This document shows positions 9,161-20,657 of a DNA stretch of 64,000 nt, in pieces. Both the position numbers and the translations under genes were made by a program. Each line of letters starts with the position of its first letter. The first letter of the stretch is position 1. Source of the DNA: Collimonas pratensis. GTDB taxonomy: Bacteria > Pseudomonadota > Gammaproteobacteria > Burkholderiales > Burkholderiaceae_D. The notes beneath the pieces are model-generated. The model searched no databases, had not been told where the DNA came from, and saw only the letters and a list, made by a program, of their open reading frames with translations. The stretch covers positions 558,001-622,000 of the forward strand of contig NZ_CP013234.1 in the NCBI RefSeq assembly GCF_001584185.1, read 5' to 3'.

Positions 9161-10381
9161 CTATTTCTTTTGCCGCAACCGGCCATAAAGCCAGCCGGTC
9201 TTGCTGCCGCTGAGCGTCAGCGCCATCTGCTGGCGCGCCACAGGCAGGCGGCAGACCGGACCGAGGGCGATATCGCGCAAGGTGCTGGCGATGCGCGAGT
9301 CGGATTGAAAGAAGGGCGTCAACAGCTTGCTGGCGCCCTGGTAGTAGCGCAAATGGGGACGGCGTCGTTGCGAATACAGCGCCAGCGCCGGCTCCACCTG
9401 TGAACTGTCGGCAAAACACTGCGCCAGCGTCATGGCATCGACCAGCGCCAGGTTGGCGCCTTGCCCCAGTTGCGGGCTGGTGGCATGGGCGCAATCGCCA
9501 ATGCAGACCACGCGGCCCTCGTGCCAGTGACGCATTTGCACATCGGCATAGCGCGCGAAGGTCAGTTGTTCCGGTCTGTGTATATGTTCCAGCACCGGCG
9601 CTACCGCAGGCGCCAGCGCCAGCACGGTTTTCTTCCATGCCGCCAGGCCTTGTTCCTGCCAGTGCTGCAGACGGTCCGCGCGCAAGCTCCAGAACAGACT
9701 CAGAATCGGCTGCGTCATTTCCTGATAGGCGAAACCGGTCGGCATCAATCCCAGCATCTGCTGCGCATGGTGAAACCACTGGCGCAAGCCGCCTTGTGTC
9801 AGGCCGTCGTCCGGCACCAGCGCCCACAATGCGCCCCACGGGTAGGGCGTCACCTTGTGCGGAATCGCCAGCGCCGCCCGCAAGTCCGAGCGGGTGCCGT
9901 CGGCAATCACGGCGCAGTCGAATTCGCCGGCTATGGCCTCGCTGCTGCCCGGGGCCGGATCGCGTGAAAACAGCAGGGCCTGGCCGCCGCGCTGTTCTAC
10001 GCGCGAGATATTGATGCCGCTGCAAACCTTGATCGCGGCCGTCTTCAACGCTTCCCACAATACCGAGAACAAGGCGCCGCGATGCAGGCCGAGGCCGAAC
10101 GCTTGCGCGTCATGATGCCGGTAGTGCACATCGAGCACGGTGCGGCCGCCGGCGGTAGTGCCGAACAGACGGTGGTTGCGGGCGCCGTGCGCCAGGATAG
10201 GTTCCAGCAATCCAAGTGCCTCCAGCACATGCATGCCCGTAGGCTGCAGCAGGATGCCGGCGCCGACCGCGCTCGGTTGCGCCACGCGCTCGAACAGCGT
10301 GACCTGATGGCCGGCGCGCGCCAGGAACAGCGCGCTGGCGGCGCCCGCGGTGCCGCCGCCGATGATGGCTATACGCTGCAT
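9161..10381 (-). CDS. FAD-dependent aromatic-type monooxygenase
   Basis: 406 aa class A flavoprotein monooxygenase (UbiH / salicylate hydroxylase superfamily). It starts with the dinucleotide-binding motif GGGTAGAASALFLARAGH, and FAD motif 2 is CIGDCAHATSPQLGQGANLALVDA (about 283-306). The motif around residue 160 (FDCAVIADGTRSDLR) is the second FAD/NADPH contact. It would hydroxylate an aromatic or related substrate with NAD(P)H and O2. The gene follows the PhyH dioxygenase after a 23-bp gap on the same strand, so two oxygenases form one transcript. The substrate is unknown. Confidence 0.88.
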   Translation of the reverse strand: MQRIAIIGGGTAGAASALFLARAGHQVTLFERVAQPSAVGAGILLQPTGMHVLEALGLLEPILAHGARNHRLFGTTAGGRTVLDVHYRHHDAQAFGLGLHRGALFSVLWEALKTAAIKVCSGINISRVEQRGGQALLFSRDPAPGSSEAIAGEFDCAVIADGTRSDLRAALAIPHKVTPYPWGALWALVPDDGLTQGGLRQWFHHAQQMLGLMPTGFAYQEMTQPILSLFWSLRADRLQHWQEQGLAAWKKTVLALAPAVAPVLEHIHRPEQLTFARYADVQMRHWHEGRVVCIGDCAHATSPQLGQGANLALVDAMTLAQCFADSSQVEPALALYSQRRRPHLRYYQGASKLLTPFFQSDSRIASTLRDIALGPVCRLPVARQQMALTLSGSKTGWLYGRLRQKK

Positions 10382-10404
10382 GCTGGGAATTTCCCGAAGT
10401 GTAA

Positions 10405-11184
10405 TTAGCTGCTCAGCAGGATATCTTCTGAGGCGGCGGAGCGGCTGCCTGGTACCGGCGGATTGCTTTTCCCATGATAGGCAAACACCACCGATTCCTT
10501 GACGCTTTCGGTATTGTTGCGGCCGGCGGCATGGAACAGGCCACTATGGAAAAACACCACGTCGCCCTGCTGCAGTTCCACCGATTTCCCCTGCGCAAAC
10601 AGGGCCTGGTTGGCTGCCACTTCCGGGCGCAGGAAATCCAGTTCATCCATTTGTTCGGTTTTGATATCGAAGCGGTGCGAGCCTGGAATGAAGCGCAGGC
10701 CACCGTTGTTGACGTTTTCGCTATCCAGCGCCAGCCATACTGAAATCAATTCGTTGCGCGGGAACGACCAGTAGCGGATATCGCGATGCCAGCCGGTCGC
10801 GGTGCCGAAATGCGGATGTTTGGTCATCACGCAATTATGGTGCGACAAGGTCAGGCAGACCGCTTCGCCCAGCAGCAGCTCCAGCATTGCCACCAGCTGC
10901 GGATTGCGAGCCCAGGCGCGATAGCTGTCGTCACGCTGGTAGGCATTGCGCAAGCGGCGCGCGGTGCGGCCGCCGATGCTGTCGAGCGACTTCGGCGCGC
11001 CGGCGTAGCCGACTTCGGATTCGTATTCCAGCGGCGCCACTGCCTGCGCCAGGTGGGCGTTGGTGGTGGCCGCCATCAATTCGCAATCGGCAGTCGCGAC
11101 CAGGCGCGGCAAAATCAGAAAACCATCTTTTTCAAAAGCGTCGATCTGCGCTGCAGTCAGCGCCGGGGTAGTGTTGGTAGACAT
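10405..11184 (-). CDS. Phytanoyl-CoA dioxygenase (PhyH) family Fe(II)/2-oxoglutarate oxygenase
   Basis: 259 aa. The Fe(II) ligand motif HxD is TGWHRDIRYW (about residues 134-136), and the distal His is in VVFFHSGLFHAAGRN (about 215). The 2-oxoglutarate-binding Arg is probably in the following strand. Family members hydroxylate or halogenate fatty-acyl, amino-acid and natural-product substrates. It is first in a two-gene operon with the flavin monooxygenase and may belong to a small catabolic or tailoring pathway. It reads away from uvrA's 3' end with a gap of about 60 bp. Confidence 0.88.
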   Translation of the reverse strand: MSTNTTPALTAAQIDAFEKDGFLILPRLVATADCELMAATTNAHLAQAVAPLEYESEVGYAGAPKSLDSIGGRTARRLRNAYQRDDSYRAWARNPQLVAMLELLLGEAVCLTLSHHNCVMTKHPHFGTATGWHRDIRYWSFPRNELISVWLALDSENVNNGGLRFIPGSHRFDIKTEQMDELDFLRPEVAANQALFAQGKSVELQQGDVVFFHSGLFHAAGRNNTESVKESVVFAYHGKSNPPVPGSRSAASEDILLSS

Positions 11185-11243
11185 CGTTATCTCGCGCTTT
11201 TAATCTGTGGCACTCCCGGCTTCGCGGGCCGGGAATGTCAATT

Positions 11244-14117
<2,874 letters not shown>

Positions 14118-14433
14118 CTACAGCTTTCAGCGTGAGTTTAAGGCCGTGTTGGCTTGTTGGAATTGCAATTTTCACGTCTGAAAGGCCTGCTGGTGCCGCT
14201 GGCGGGGCTGGTTAGCCCGATGTCAGCCCGGCGGGGCAATGCCATATCAAACGGATCAACCTGACACTATATCAGGGTAGGGGTATTTGGGTTTGGCCGG
14301 CCGCTCTTGCCGCCGGCGGCGCTGCAGATATGGATAGCTTTTGTGCCGCTGGATGACTCTCGACGCGATCGCCGCCGCGCTCTGGAAAGCAGCGCGACGG
14401 TGATGGAAGGCAGGTAAATCAGAACGCTGGGGC
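14118..14433. other. Intergenic region between uvrA and the S53 peptidase gene
   Basis: 316 bp without a supported gene. It must hold the uvrA promoter (reading leftward) and the end of the peptidase transcript. A stem-loop (CGCGCT at 14376-14381, AGCGCG at 14391-14396) lies about 40 bp past the peptidase stop, with no T-run on the minus strand, so a terminator is only possible. Nothing else was recognised. Confidence 0.5.
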
Positions 14434-16371
14434 TTAACGTGCAAAATCCGCCGTGTTCGTGACGAAGGCATTCAGGTTGCCGATATTCAGGCTGCCGAAG
14501 CCGGTCACCGCATCCCAGCCCTTGGCGGCCTTGAAGCCATAGGAGCTGCTGTAGCCGTTGGTGCCGGAAGTCACGTCATGCAGCAGCGAGGCGTTGGCTG
14601 CCAGCGGGAAGTACTTGTAGAAGCTGGCGGCCGGGAAGCCCAAGCCGTTGGCATTGGCTGATTGCAGGCGCGCCCACACGCCGGTGAAGATCGGCGCTGC
14701 CAGGCTGGTGCCGCCAACCGTGTACAGATTGCCGTTCTGGTTGGTGGTGCTGCCATTGATGACCAGGTTGGCGCCGCTGGCGCTGGCGGCGTCGAAGGCG
14801 ATGTCCGGCAAGCCGCGGGTGGTGGCGCCGGAGGCGGTCACGCCGGACTGGTAGCTTGGCGCGGCTTCGTACTTGCTGTAGCCGCCGCCGGTGGCCCAGA
14901 TGCGTTTAGTGTTGTCGACATCGCCGGCAGCGTCGTACTGGCCGATCGCCCGCAAGCCTTCATTCCAGACGATTTCGCTGCTGTAAGCGCCGGCGTTGGT
15001 GTACAGGGCGGTGCCGCCGACCGCGATGACGTAGGGCGAACTGGCAGGTTCGCTGACATCATAGGTCGACTTGTTCTTCGGCACGCCAGGCGCGCCGGAA
15101 ATCGAACTGACCTGGCAGTTGTAGGCGCCGGCATCGCCGGTCGATACCGAGAATGTCTGCCCTTGCGCAACCGCCTGCTTGAAGATGTTGTCGTCGGCTG
15201 CCTGCGTGCCGTCGCTGTTGGCGGCTGCTTCGCAAGCGCCGAGCGAGACATTGATGACCTTGGCCAGGTTATCCGACACGGCCTGGTTGTAGGAAGCGGT
15301 GATGCTGCTGAACTGCATGTCTGGCGATGCGTAGAAAATCAGCTGTTGCACCGCGCCGCCGGTAGTGCCGGCGATGGTCTGGCTGTCGAGGTTCCATTCG
15401 ACCATGCCGGAGGTGTCGCTGTAGTCGCTGCCGTCGGCGCCGGTTTGCACGACGTTGGTGTTGATGGCGGCAAAATTATTGCTGTCGGTGAAGGTGTTCA
15501 GGTCAGAAATAGTCTGCGTCAGGTCGCCTTCGGAAATCACGGCGACAGTCGTGTTCGACGCGGTCGGCGTGCTGCCGGCGTTATAGATGCCTGGGAATTC
15601 GGCAGGGCTATGTGAGGTTTGTACCGGCGTTGCATTGGTGCGTGCCTTGGCCAGCACGGCTGCGCGGGCCTGTTGTGGTGCTTGCATGACAAAGTTGGTA
15701 TGGGCCAGTTCGACGTTCTGCAGGCCGAGCACCGAGCCGACGATATGGCCCAGGGCTGCCGGCACCTGTGCGGCGTCGGTATTGGCGAACACCGGGCGGC
15801 CGTCTTGCTGGAAGCGTTTCAGCGCAGTATGGAAGCCGGCTTGCACGGTGGCTGCCGTGCCGGAAGCTGACACCAGTTGGCGATTTGGCGCGACTTTGAT
15901 ATTCACGAAGCCGGCCTTGCGCAAGTGCGCCACCACGGTCGCGACATCTTTTTCAGTAGGTGCATATTCTGCCTTGAACTGGGCCGGCGTCAAATACTTG
16001 CGGTGAGCTGTGCTGCCTGGCGTGTGCAGGTCTTTCAGGAATTGGTCGAGCTTGGCTTCGTTACGCAGGTTCAGGCTCAGTGTGACGTGAACCGGCTCGC
16101 CTTGCGCCATTTGCACTGCGGCTTCAGCCGGTGTCTGAACGCTGGCGTCGACCGCGCTGCTTTTCTGTTTCGCCTGCACTTGCGGCAGGAAGGCCTTGGT
16201 CTTGGTGGCGACCCAGCTGTCATCGGCTGCGGCGTGCGCTACGCCGGACAAGGATGCGAACGCCAGCGACAGCGCCAATGACAATGCCGAGGCACGGGGA
16301 ATCGCAAAGCCCGCTGCCGATTTTCTTGCCGATGTCTGCACTGCTGTTTTCGTTACTGTTTCGGATTTCAT
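14434..16371 (-). CDS. Secreted S53 family serine-carboxyl peptidase (sedolisin/kumamolisin)
   Basis: 645 aa from ATG 16371 (MKSETVTKTAVQTSARK); AAGAGGA lies about 9 nt upstream, so I reject the longer start at 16425. An N-terminal signal peptide with a long n-region ends near GVAHAAADD. A Pro-kumamolisin activation domain follows (about 60-210; QFLKDLHTPGSTAHRKYLTP). In the catalytic domain the Glu/Asp pair is in VEWNLDSQTI (E about 326, D about 330), the oxyanion Asp lies in STGDAGAY, the Ser is in GGTSLAAP (about 556), and the Ca2+ site is LHDVTSGTNG...GWDAVTGFGS. It is probably an acid-active exported protease for protein scavenging. Confidence 0.93.
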   Translation of the reverse strand: MKSETVTKTAVQTSARKSAAGFAIPRASALSLALSLAFASLSGVAHAAADDSWVATKTKAFLPQVQAKQKSSAVDASVQTPAEAAVQMAQGEPVHVTLSLNLRNEAKLDQFLKDLHTPGSTAHRKYLTPAQFKAEYAPTEKDVATVVAHLRKAGFVNIKVAPNRQLVSASGTAATVQAGFHTALKRFQQDGRPVFANTDAAQVPAALGHIVGSVLGLQNVELAHTNFVMQAPQQARAAVLAKARTNATPVQTSHSPAEFPGIYNAGSTPTASNTTVAVISEGDLTQTISDLNTFTDSNNFAAINTNVVQTGADGSDYSDTSGMVEWNLDSQTIAGTTGGAVQQLIFYASPDMQFSSITASYNQAVSDNLAKVINVSLGACEAAANSDGTQAADDNIFKQAVAQGQTFSVSTGDAGAYNCQVSSISGAPGVPKNKSTYDVSEPASSPYVIAVGGTALYTNAGAYSSEIVWNEGLRAIGQYDAAGDVDNTKRIWATGGGYSKYEAAPSYQSGVTASGATTRGLPDIAFDAASASGANLVINGSTTNQNGNLYTVGGTSLAAPIFTGVWARLQSANANGLGFPAASFYKYFPLAANASLLHDVTSGTNGYSSSYGFKAAKGWDAVTGFGSLNIGNLNAFVTNTADFAR

Positions 16372-16956
16372 GCGCTTATTCCTCTTGAATAGAACAACCG
16401 ATAAAGGACGCCGCTTTCCCTGCAAGGCAATCCGCCCTGCACAGGTTGACCTGGCGCTGGAGCCTGCGTCGCCGGCGGCGATGCAGGAGATAACGGAGAT
16501 CAGTCCGTTAAGGGGTTGGCGGCAGCGTCAACGCTGCCTGTGCCGGAATGGGGGAGCTGCTGCCACGAGGCGCAGCTGGCCGCGCGCAGGCGGCGACTGG
16601 AACAGGATGGAGACGCATCGTTGCGTGAAAATCATGGGATTTCCCTCTTGAGGATGAACAACACCGTAGCGACTCTTATGGAGTCCTACTAGTTATGCCA
16701 ATCGAAATGGGAAAAGGGGTCATGCTTTTGGGAAATATTTGAACAGATCTGTCTAATATTTGTAAACAAATGTTAAAGCCGGTTTTGTGGCCGGCGCAAG
16801 CGCCGGAAAGTCCATGGCAAAACATCAAGGCGCGCGGCGTAATCGTTACGGTCCGGCATGCGCGCCGGTTGTGGCCCATCCATTCCCTGCTACTATATTG
16901 GGTTTGGATCTTCGTTCCGGCGCTGCTTCGGCGTCGTCCTCTGGTAATAGCTCAAC
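16372..16956. other. Divergent regulatory region between S53 peptidase and MFS genes
   Basis: 585 bp. The part near 16690-16790 is clearly AT-rich against the GC-rich surroundings (AAATATTTGAACAGATC; TAATATTTGTAAACAAATG) and is the likely promoter zone for both directions. A 35-codon open frame with a good Shine-Dalgarno sequence lies on the peptidase strand (listed separately). No RNA gene was recognised. Confidence 0.5.
16528..16635 (-). CDS. Possible short upstream ORF in the peptidase leader (35 aa)
   Basis: A 35-codon frame begins MIFTQRCVSILF and ends PFRHRQR, with AGAGGG about 8 nt before the ATG. It lies within the 5' leader of the S53 peptidase gene, ending about 155 bp before its start. 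The peptide is basic and resembles no family I know. It could be a regulatory leader peptide or chance. The only support is the ribosome-binding site and position. Confidence 0.25.
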   Translation of the reverse strand: MIFTQRCVSILFQSPPARGQLRLVAAAPPFRHRQR

Positions 16957-18198
16957 ATGAATAATCCGTCCTCCATTCCCGACAGCGACGCCGGCAGCGG
17001 CATGAGCCGCGCCGAAGTCAAGGCGAGCGCCTCGCTGGCATCGATCTTTGCCTTGCGCATGCTGGGCCTGTTTCTGATCCTGCCGGTGTTCGCGGTGCAC
17101 GCCAAGACGCTGCCCGGTGGTGACAGCGTAGCGCTGGTCGGCCTGGCGATGGGCATTTACGGCCTGGCGCAATCGTTCGGACAAATTCCTTTCGGCGTCG
17201 CCTCGGATAAATACGGCCGCAAGAAGATCATCGTCACCGGCCTGATCCTGTTTGCGCTGGGGTCGTTCATTGCCGCCGGCGCCGAGAATATCTATTGGGT
17301 CATCATCGGCCGCGCAATACAAGGCGCCGGCGCGATCTCGGCTGCGGTAACCGCCTTCATCGCCGATTCCACCCGCGAAGAGCACCGCACCAAGGCCATG
17401 GCCCTGGTTGGCGGTTCGATCGGCCTGACTTTCGCCTTGTCGCTGATCATTTCGCCGCTGCTGTATGCATGGATAGGCATGGGCGGCATCTTCGCCATGA
17501 CCGGCATCCTGTCGCTGGCGGCCATCGCCGTGGTGCTGTGGCTGGTGCCGAGCGTGCCGTTGGTCAAGGCCAGGCGCGTGGCGTGGTCGGAAATCCTGCG
17601 CAACGGCGAACTGATGCGCCTCAACTATGGCGTGTTCGCCCTGCACATGACGCAGATGGCGATGTTCGTGGTGATGCCGGCGGCGCTGGTCAAGTACGCC
17701 AACCTGCCGGTCGCCGCGCACTGGAAGATTTACCTGCCGGTGGTGCTGGCCTCGTTCGTCCTGATGCTGCCGCCGGTATTTGTCGGCGAGAAGCAAGGCA
17801 AGATGAAACAGGTGATGGTGGCGGCGGTGGCTTTGTTGTTTATCGTGCAACTTGGCTTGTTGGCGACATTCTCGATGGAAACAATCCGCTGGCAATGGCT
17901 GGTCGTGCTGTTGCTGGGTTTCTTCATCGCCTTCAACGTGCTGGAGGCCAGCCAGCCGTCGCTTGTGTCGCGCATCGCGCCGCCAGCCGCCAAAGGCGCC
18001 GCTCTCGGCGTGTATAACACCATGCAGGCGCTGGGCCTGTTCGCCGGCGGCGCCATAGGCGGATTGCTTAAACAGCACACCGGAGCGCCTTCCGTATTCA
18101 TTTTAGGAGGGGTAGCGACCCTGTGCTGGCTTATAATCGCATCCAGCATGAAAAATTTGCCACGCCGCAGCCAGGCGGCCGTTTCAGCGGCAGCATAA
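16957..18198 (+). CDS. MFS transporter (YajR-like)
   Basis: 413 aa, 12 predicted helices. It carries the MFS motif A between helices 2 and 3 ([17 protein letters not shown]) and motif B/C-like segments ([20 protein letters not shown]). It would be an inner-membrane drug or metabolite exporter driven by the proton gradient. The substrate is unknown. YajR proteins of E. coli have an extra C-terminal YAM domain, which is absent here. It lies 55 bp upstream of ssb on the same strand, the usual arrangement in this bacterial group, so the two may be co-transcribed. Confidence 0.88.
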   Translation: MNNPSSIPDSDAGSGMSRAEVKASASLASIFALRMLGLFLILPVFAVHAKTLPGGDSVALVGLAMGIYGLAQSFGQIPFGVASDKYGRKKIIVTGLILFALGSFIAAGAENIYWVIIGRAIQGAGAISAAVTAFIADSTREEHRTKAMALVGGSIGLTFALSLIISPLLYAWIGMGGIFAMTGILSLAAIAVVLWLVPSVPLVKARRVAWSEILRNGELMRLNYGVFALHMTQMAMFVVMPAALVKYANLPVAAHWKIYLPVVLASFVLMLPPVFVGEKQGKMKQVMVAAVALLFIVQLGLLATFSMETIRWQWLVVLLLGFFIAFNVLEASQPSLVSRIAPPAAKGAALGVYNTMQALGLFAGGAIGGLLKQHTGAPSVFILGGVATLCWLIIASSMKNLPRRSQAAVSAAA

Positions 18199-18253
18199 AT
18201 TTCAAGGCATTGTTCAACGCATTTATCAAGATATTCGTAATCAGGAGAGAAAC

Positions 18254-18754
18254 ATGGCATCGGTCAATAAAGTCATCATCGTCGGCAATCTCGGCCGCGA
18301 CCCGGAAACGCGCTACATGCCAAACGGTGAAGCAGTCACCAACATTGCCGTTGCCACCACGGAAAGCTGGAAAGACAAGAACAGCGGCGAGAAAAAAGAA
18401 TTAACCGAGTGGCACCGCATCACCTTCTACCGCAAGCTGGCGGAAATCGCCGGCCAGTACCTGAAGAAGGGTTCGCAGATCTACGTCGAAGGCCGCCTGC
18501 AGACTCGCAAATGGCAGGACAAGGACGGCGCCGAGCGCTACACCACTGAAATCATCGCCGACACCATGCAGATGCTCGGCAGCCGTCAAGGTGCAGGCGG
18601 CAGTGCGCCTATGGACGATGGCGGCGGCTACAACAGCGCGCCGCCGGCACGTCAGAACACCGGCAGCGCACCGCAAGCAGCCGCTTCCCGTCCAGCACCG
18701 GCTTCCCGTCCGGCGCCGAATTTTTCGGATATGGATGACGATATTCCGTTCTAG
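18254..18754 (+). CDS. ssb: Single-stranded DNA-binding protein
   Basis: 166 aa. An N-terminal OB fold (about 1-110; [42 protein letters not shown]) is followed by a Gly/Ala/Pro-rich linker and the acidic tip MDDDIPF that recruits replication and repair proteins. A Shine-Dalgarno AGGAGAG lies 6 nt before the ATG. SSB tetramers coat single-stranded DNA in replication, recombination and repair; the nearby uvrA is a functional and syntenic partner. A strong terminator follows 30 bp after the stop. Confidence 0.98.
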   Translation: MASVNKVIIVGNLGRDPETRYMPNGEAVTNIAVATTESWKDKNSGEKKELTEWHRITFYRKLAEIAGQYLKKGSQIYVEGRLQTRKWQDKDGAERYTTEIIADTMQMLGSRQGAGGSAPMDDGGGYNSAPPARQNTGSAPQAAASRPAPASRPAPNFSDMDDDIPF

Positions 18755-18783
18755 GACCCAGTAGTTTAATTCTGTAAACAAGA

Positions 18784-18816
18784 CCCGCTAAATCACAGAT
18801 TCAGCGGGTTTTTTTT
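18784..18816 (+). terminator. Rho-independent terminator after ssb
   Basis: CCCGCT-A-AATC pairs with GATT-C-AGCGGG around an ACA loop, followed directly by eight T residues (18809-18816). It is placed 30 bp after the ssb stop codon. Confidence 0.9.
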
Positions 18817-19041
18817 ATTACCCGAATATTTTGCCTGCCGGGACCCGCGTTAGCTTTGCAAAGTAATGCCTCGGTGGTTATTGCGCAGCCGCCGGCCTCC
18901 ACTCCCTCTTCGCGTCACTCAGTCTGCCTTCAGTTCTTTTCAGGCTGCTTTTTCCTCTCTCACTACTGTCCCTCCCCGCCGATGGCGCCATAGCGTTCTT
19001 TCGGCCTGAGGCAACTCGCATGCCTTCCATGCATGCAAGGC

Positions 19042-19063
19042 GTGCCAAACGATCGTTTGTCAC
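19042..19063. promoter_or_regulatory. Palindromic operator for the DUF2917 operon
   Basis: CAAACGATCGTTTG (19046-19059) is a perfect 14-bp palindrome. It extends to 22 bp (GTGc...tCAC) with a single mismatched pair. It overlaps the -35 hexamer of the predicted promoter, the classical position for a repressor dimer. No regulator gene is adjacent in the operon; the nearest are the LysR gene at 23929 or something elsewhere. Palindromy is seen directly; the operator role is inferred. Confidence 0.55.
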
Positions 19064-19085
19064 CAACATTCCCATCACCCAGAAT
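19057..19085 (+). promoter_or_regulatory. Predicted sigma-70 promoter of the DUF2917 operon
   Basis: The -35 TTGTCA (19057-19062, 5/6 match) and -10 CAGAAT (19080-19085, 4/6 match) are separated by 17 bp. Transcription would start about 19092, giving a leader of about 40 nt to the ATG at 19131. The -35 overlaps the 22-bp palindrome. Confidence 0.45.
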
Positions 19086-19130
19086 CGCTTCATACCAGAC
19101 AACAACTGGCCAACCAGATTGGAGCGCGAC

Positions 19131-19427
19131 ATGAAAACCAGCCAAGTTACCCAATTCCCTCTGAAGAAAGGCGAAGTCATCACCATGGCCAAGCCAAAAG
19201 ATTGTGTCATTCAAGTCGACAGCGGTCGTTTGTGGATCACCCAGACAAACCAAAGCGCCGACGTTTTCATCGAAGCCGGCAGTACATGCACTCCCAAGGA
19301 AAATGGTTTCCTGGTGGCGGAGGCCATGAGCCATACGGTGATGTCGATGAAGTATGTCAAGCCAGTACCGGCGCATGCTGAAAATGATAGTAAAGCCCCG
19401 TCGGGCATTTCGCTGGAAGGAGCCTGA
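19131..19427 (+). CDS. DUF2917 domain protein
   Basis: 98 aa from ATG 19131, with GGAG 6 nt upstream; an in-frame ATG at 19020 would cross the promoter and is rejected. The sequence has the DUF2917 pattern: a short beta-rich cupin-like fold with QVDSGRLWITQTNQSADVFIEAG. Such proteins often have the LWIT(Q/R) strand; no enzymatic residues are evident. It is the first gene of a tightly packed six-gene operon; the next gene starts 3 nt after its stop. Function is unknown. By position it may be a ligand sensor or small accessory protein for the pathway. Confidence 0.7.
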   Translation: MKTSQVTQFPLKKGEVITMAKPKDCVIQVDSGRLWITQTNQSADVFIEAGSTCTPKENGFLVAEAMSHTVMSMKYVKPVPAHAENDSKAPSGISLEGA

Positions 19428-19430
19428 GAG

Positions 19431-20603
19431 ATGAAGGTTTCAGCATATTTGACAAGTCCGTCGGCGCAACTCGGTCTGGCGGTCGGGGTTCTGATGTACG
19501 GTAGCTATGGTCTGGCGCACCATGCTTTCGGCAACACAGGATTAATAGCCCTTTGCGCCTTTGTCGGCATATTCATTCCGTATTACTCCAAGCTCAGCAA
19601 CAAGCTGGAGGAACTCATCAATCTGCGCAGCGCACGCTTAAGCCTGGGACGTCTGGTCAGGTTCATTCCGCAGCTGTTGTTCAATATCGGGGTTTTCCTG
19701 GCGCTGGTCATGGCTGGTGTATTTCCCGATAGCAGCCTGGATGCATTGGGAGGTGTGCTTGGCATCGCGGTCGTCACAACTTGCGCCTCGCAAGGCATGC
19801 AGTACTTGGCTCTGGCCATGGCCAATCGCGAGATCGGCGACAAGAACCGCAATGTACTCATCGCCTTGTCGGCCAATATTGTGGTGACTGCCGTCGCAAC
19901 CGTCGGCTGGCCGTGGGCCAAGACAGCATTCCTTACGTTCGGTATTGGTTTTGGCCTGCTCTTTTTTGCAGTGGGATTGCTGTCGGACTGGCGTTCGCTG
20001 GTATTTCGGCGGGGCGGCGTGGGCGTGTTCTTCGGTACCTTCAACCCTACCCACAGAACCCATCTGGCCTTGATCCGCGATGCCATCGAAGCCCGCGGTC
20101 TGAAGAAGGTGTATCTGCACTGTACAACGGTCCCCAAACTGCATGCTCAGGCACTGCAACGCGGCGAGATTCGCATCTCTGAATACGAACGCGGTATGCG
20201 TGTGTATGAAACCACCGAACGGGCCGATGTGCATGTCAATTATTTTCCGACAGGACGCAAGTTTTATGAATATGAAACCCGGCTGGCCATGATGCAGGCG
20301 GCTGTGGCCGACGCCGGCCTGTCCGATGTGGTCGAAGTGCTGTCGCTGCCAGAGGCGTATGACAAAGGTGGTTTTTACGCTGTGCTGGCGCATGTCAAGC
20401 GGCTGAACAAAGGACAACCGGTTCACGGCATTCATGGCAGCGACCTTGGCGGCATGTGGGTGCGCGGCATCTATGACGAATCTGGCTGGATTTATCCCTA
20501 TCCGGTGGTGCGGCGAGACAAGGTATCGGCCACGGCCATCAGAAATGGCGCAACCGGTTTGACGACTCACAAAGTGGAACAAATGATGGAAGCATTGCGA
20601 TAA
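19431..20603 (+). CDS. Membrane-anchored nucleotidyltransferase-like protein
   Basis: 390 aa. The N-terminal half (about 1-190) is hydrophobic with about 5-6 membrane helices (FIPQLLFNIGVFLALVMAGVF; LSANIVVTAVATVGWPWAK; FGIGFGLLFFAVGLLSDW). From about 195 an HIGH-type nucleotidyltransferase fold starts: VFFGTFNPTHRTHL, i.e. the (T/H)xGH box reads HRTH. Near the C-terminus KVSATAIRNG matches the ISSTxIR motif of the NMN/pantetheine adenylyltransferase superfamily. It would transfer a nucleotidyl group to a small phosphorylated substrate at the membrane. This fusion is unfamiliar to me. The substrate is unknown. Confidence 0.7.
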   Translation: MKVSAYLTSPSAQLGLAVGVLMYGSYGLAHHAFGNTGLIALCAFVGIFIPYYSKLSNKLEELINLRSARLSLGRLVRFIPQLLFNIGVFLALVMAGVFPDSSLDALGGVLGIAVVTTCASQGMQYLALAMANREIGDKNRNVLIALSANIVVTAVATVGWPWAKTAFLTFGIGFGLLFFAVGLLSDWRSLVFRRGGVGVFFGTFNPTHRTHLALIRDAIEARGLKKVYLHCTTVPKLHAQALQRGEIRISEYERGMRVYETTERADVHVNYFPTGRKFYEYETRLAMMQAAVADAGLSDVVEVLSLPEAYDKGGFYAVLAHVKRLNKGQPVHGIHGSDLGGMWVRGIYDESGWIYPYPVVRRDKVSATAIRNGATGLTTHKVEQMMEALR

Positions 20604-20657
20604 ACCAATGCTGCCGGCGACACACCAACGCAACTCTCACATTAAGGAAATGTCATT

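Larger units (their letters stand above)
18817..19130. other. Intergenic region ahead of the six-gene operon
   Basis: This stretch of 314 bp between the ssb terminator and the DUF2917 gene holds a palindromic operator and overlapping promoter (19042-19085, listed separately) and the start-deciding GGAG at 19121. The part from 18830 to 19010 shows no gene or structure that I can support. Confidence 0.5.

Noticed and set aside
14256..14471. 71-codon frame on the minus strand past the peptidase stop
   Set aside because: It overlaps the peptidase 3' end, is Arg/Pro-rich, and has no ribosome-binding site.
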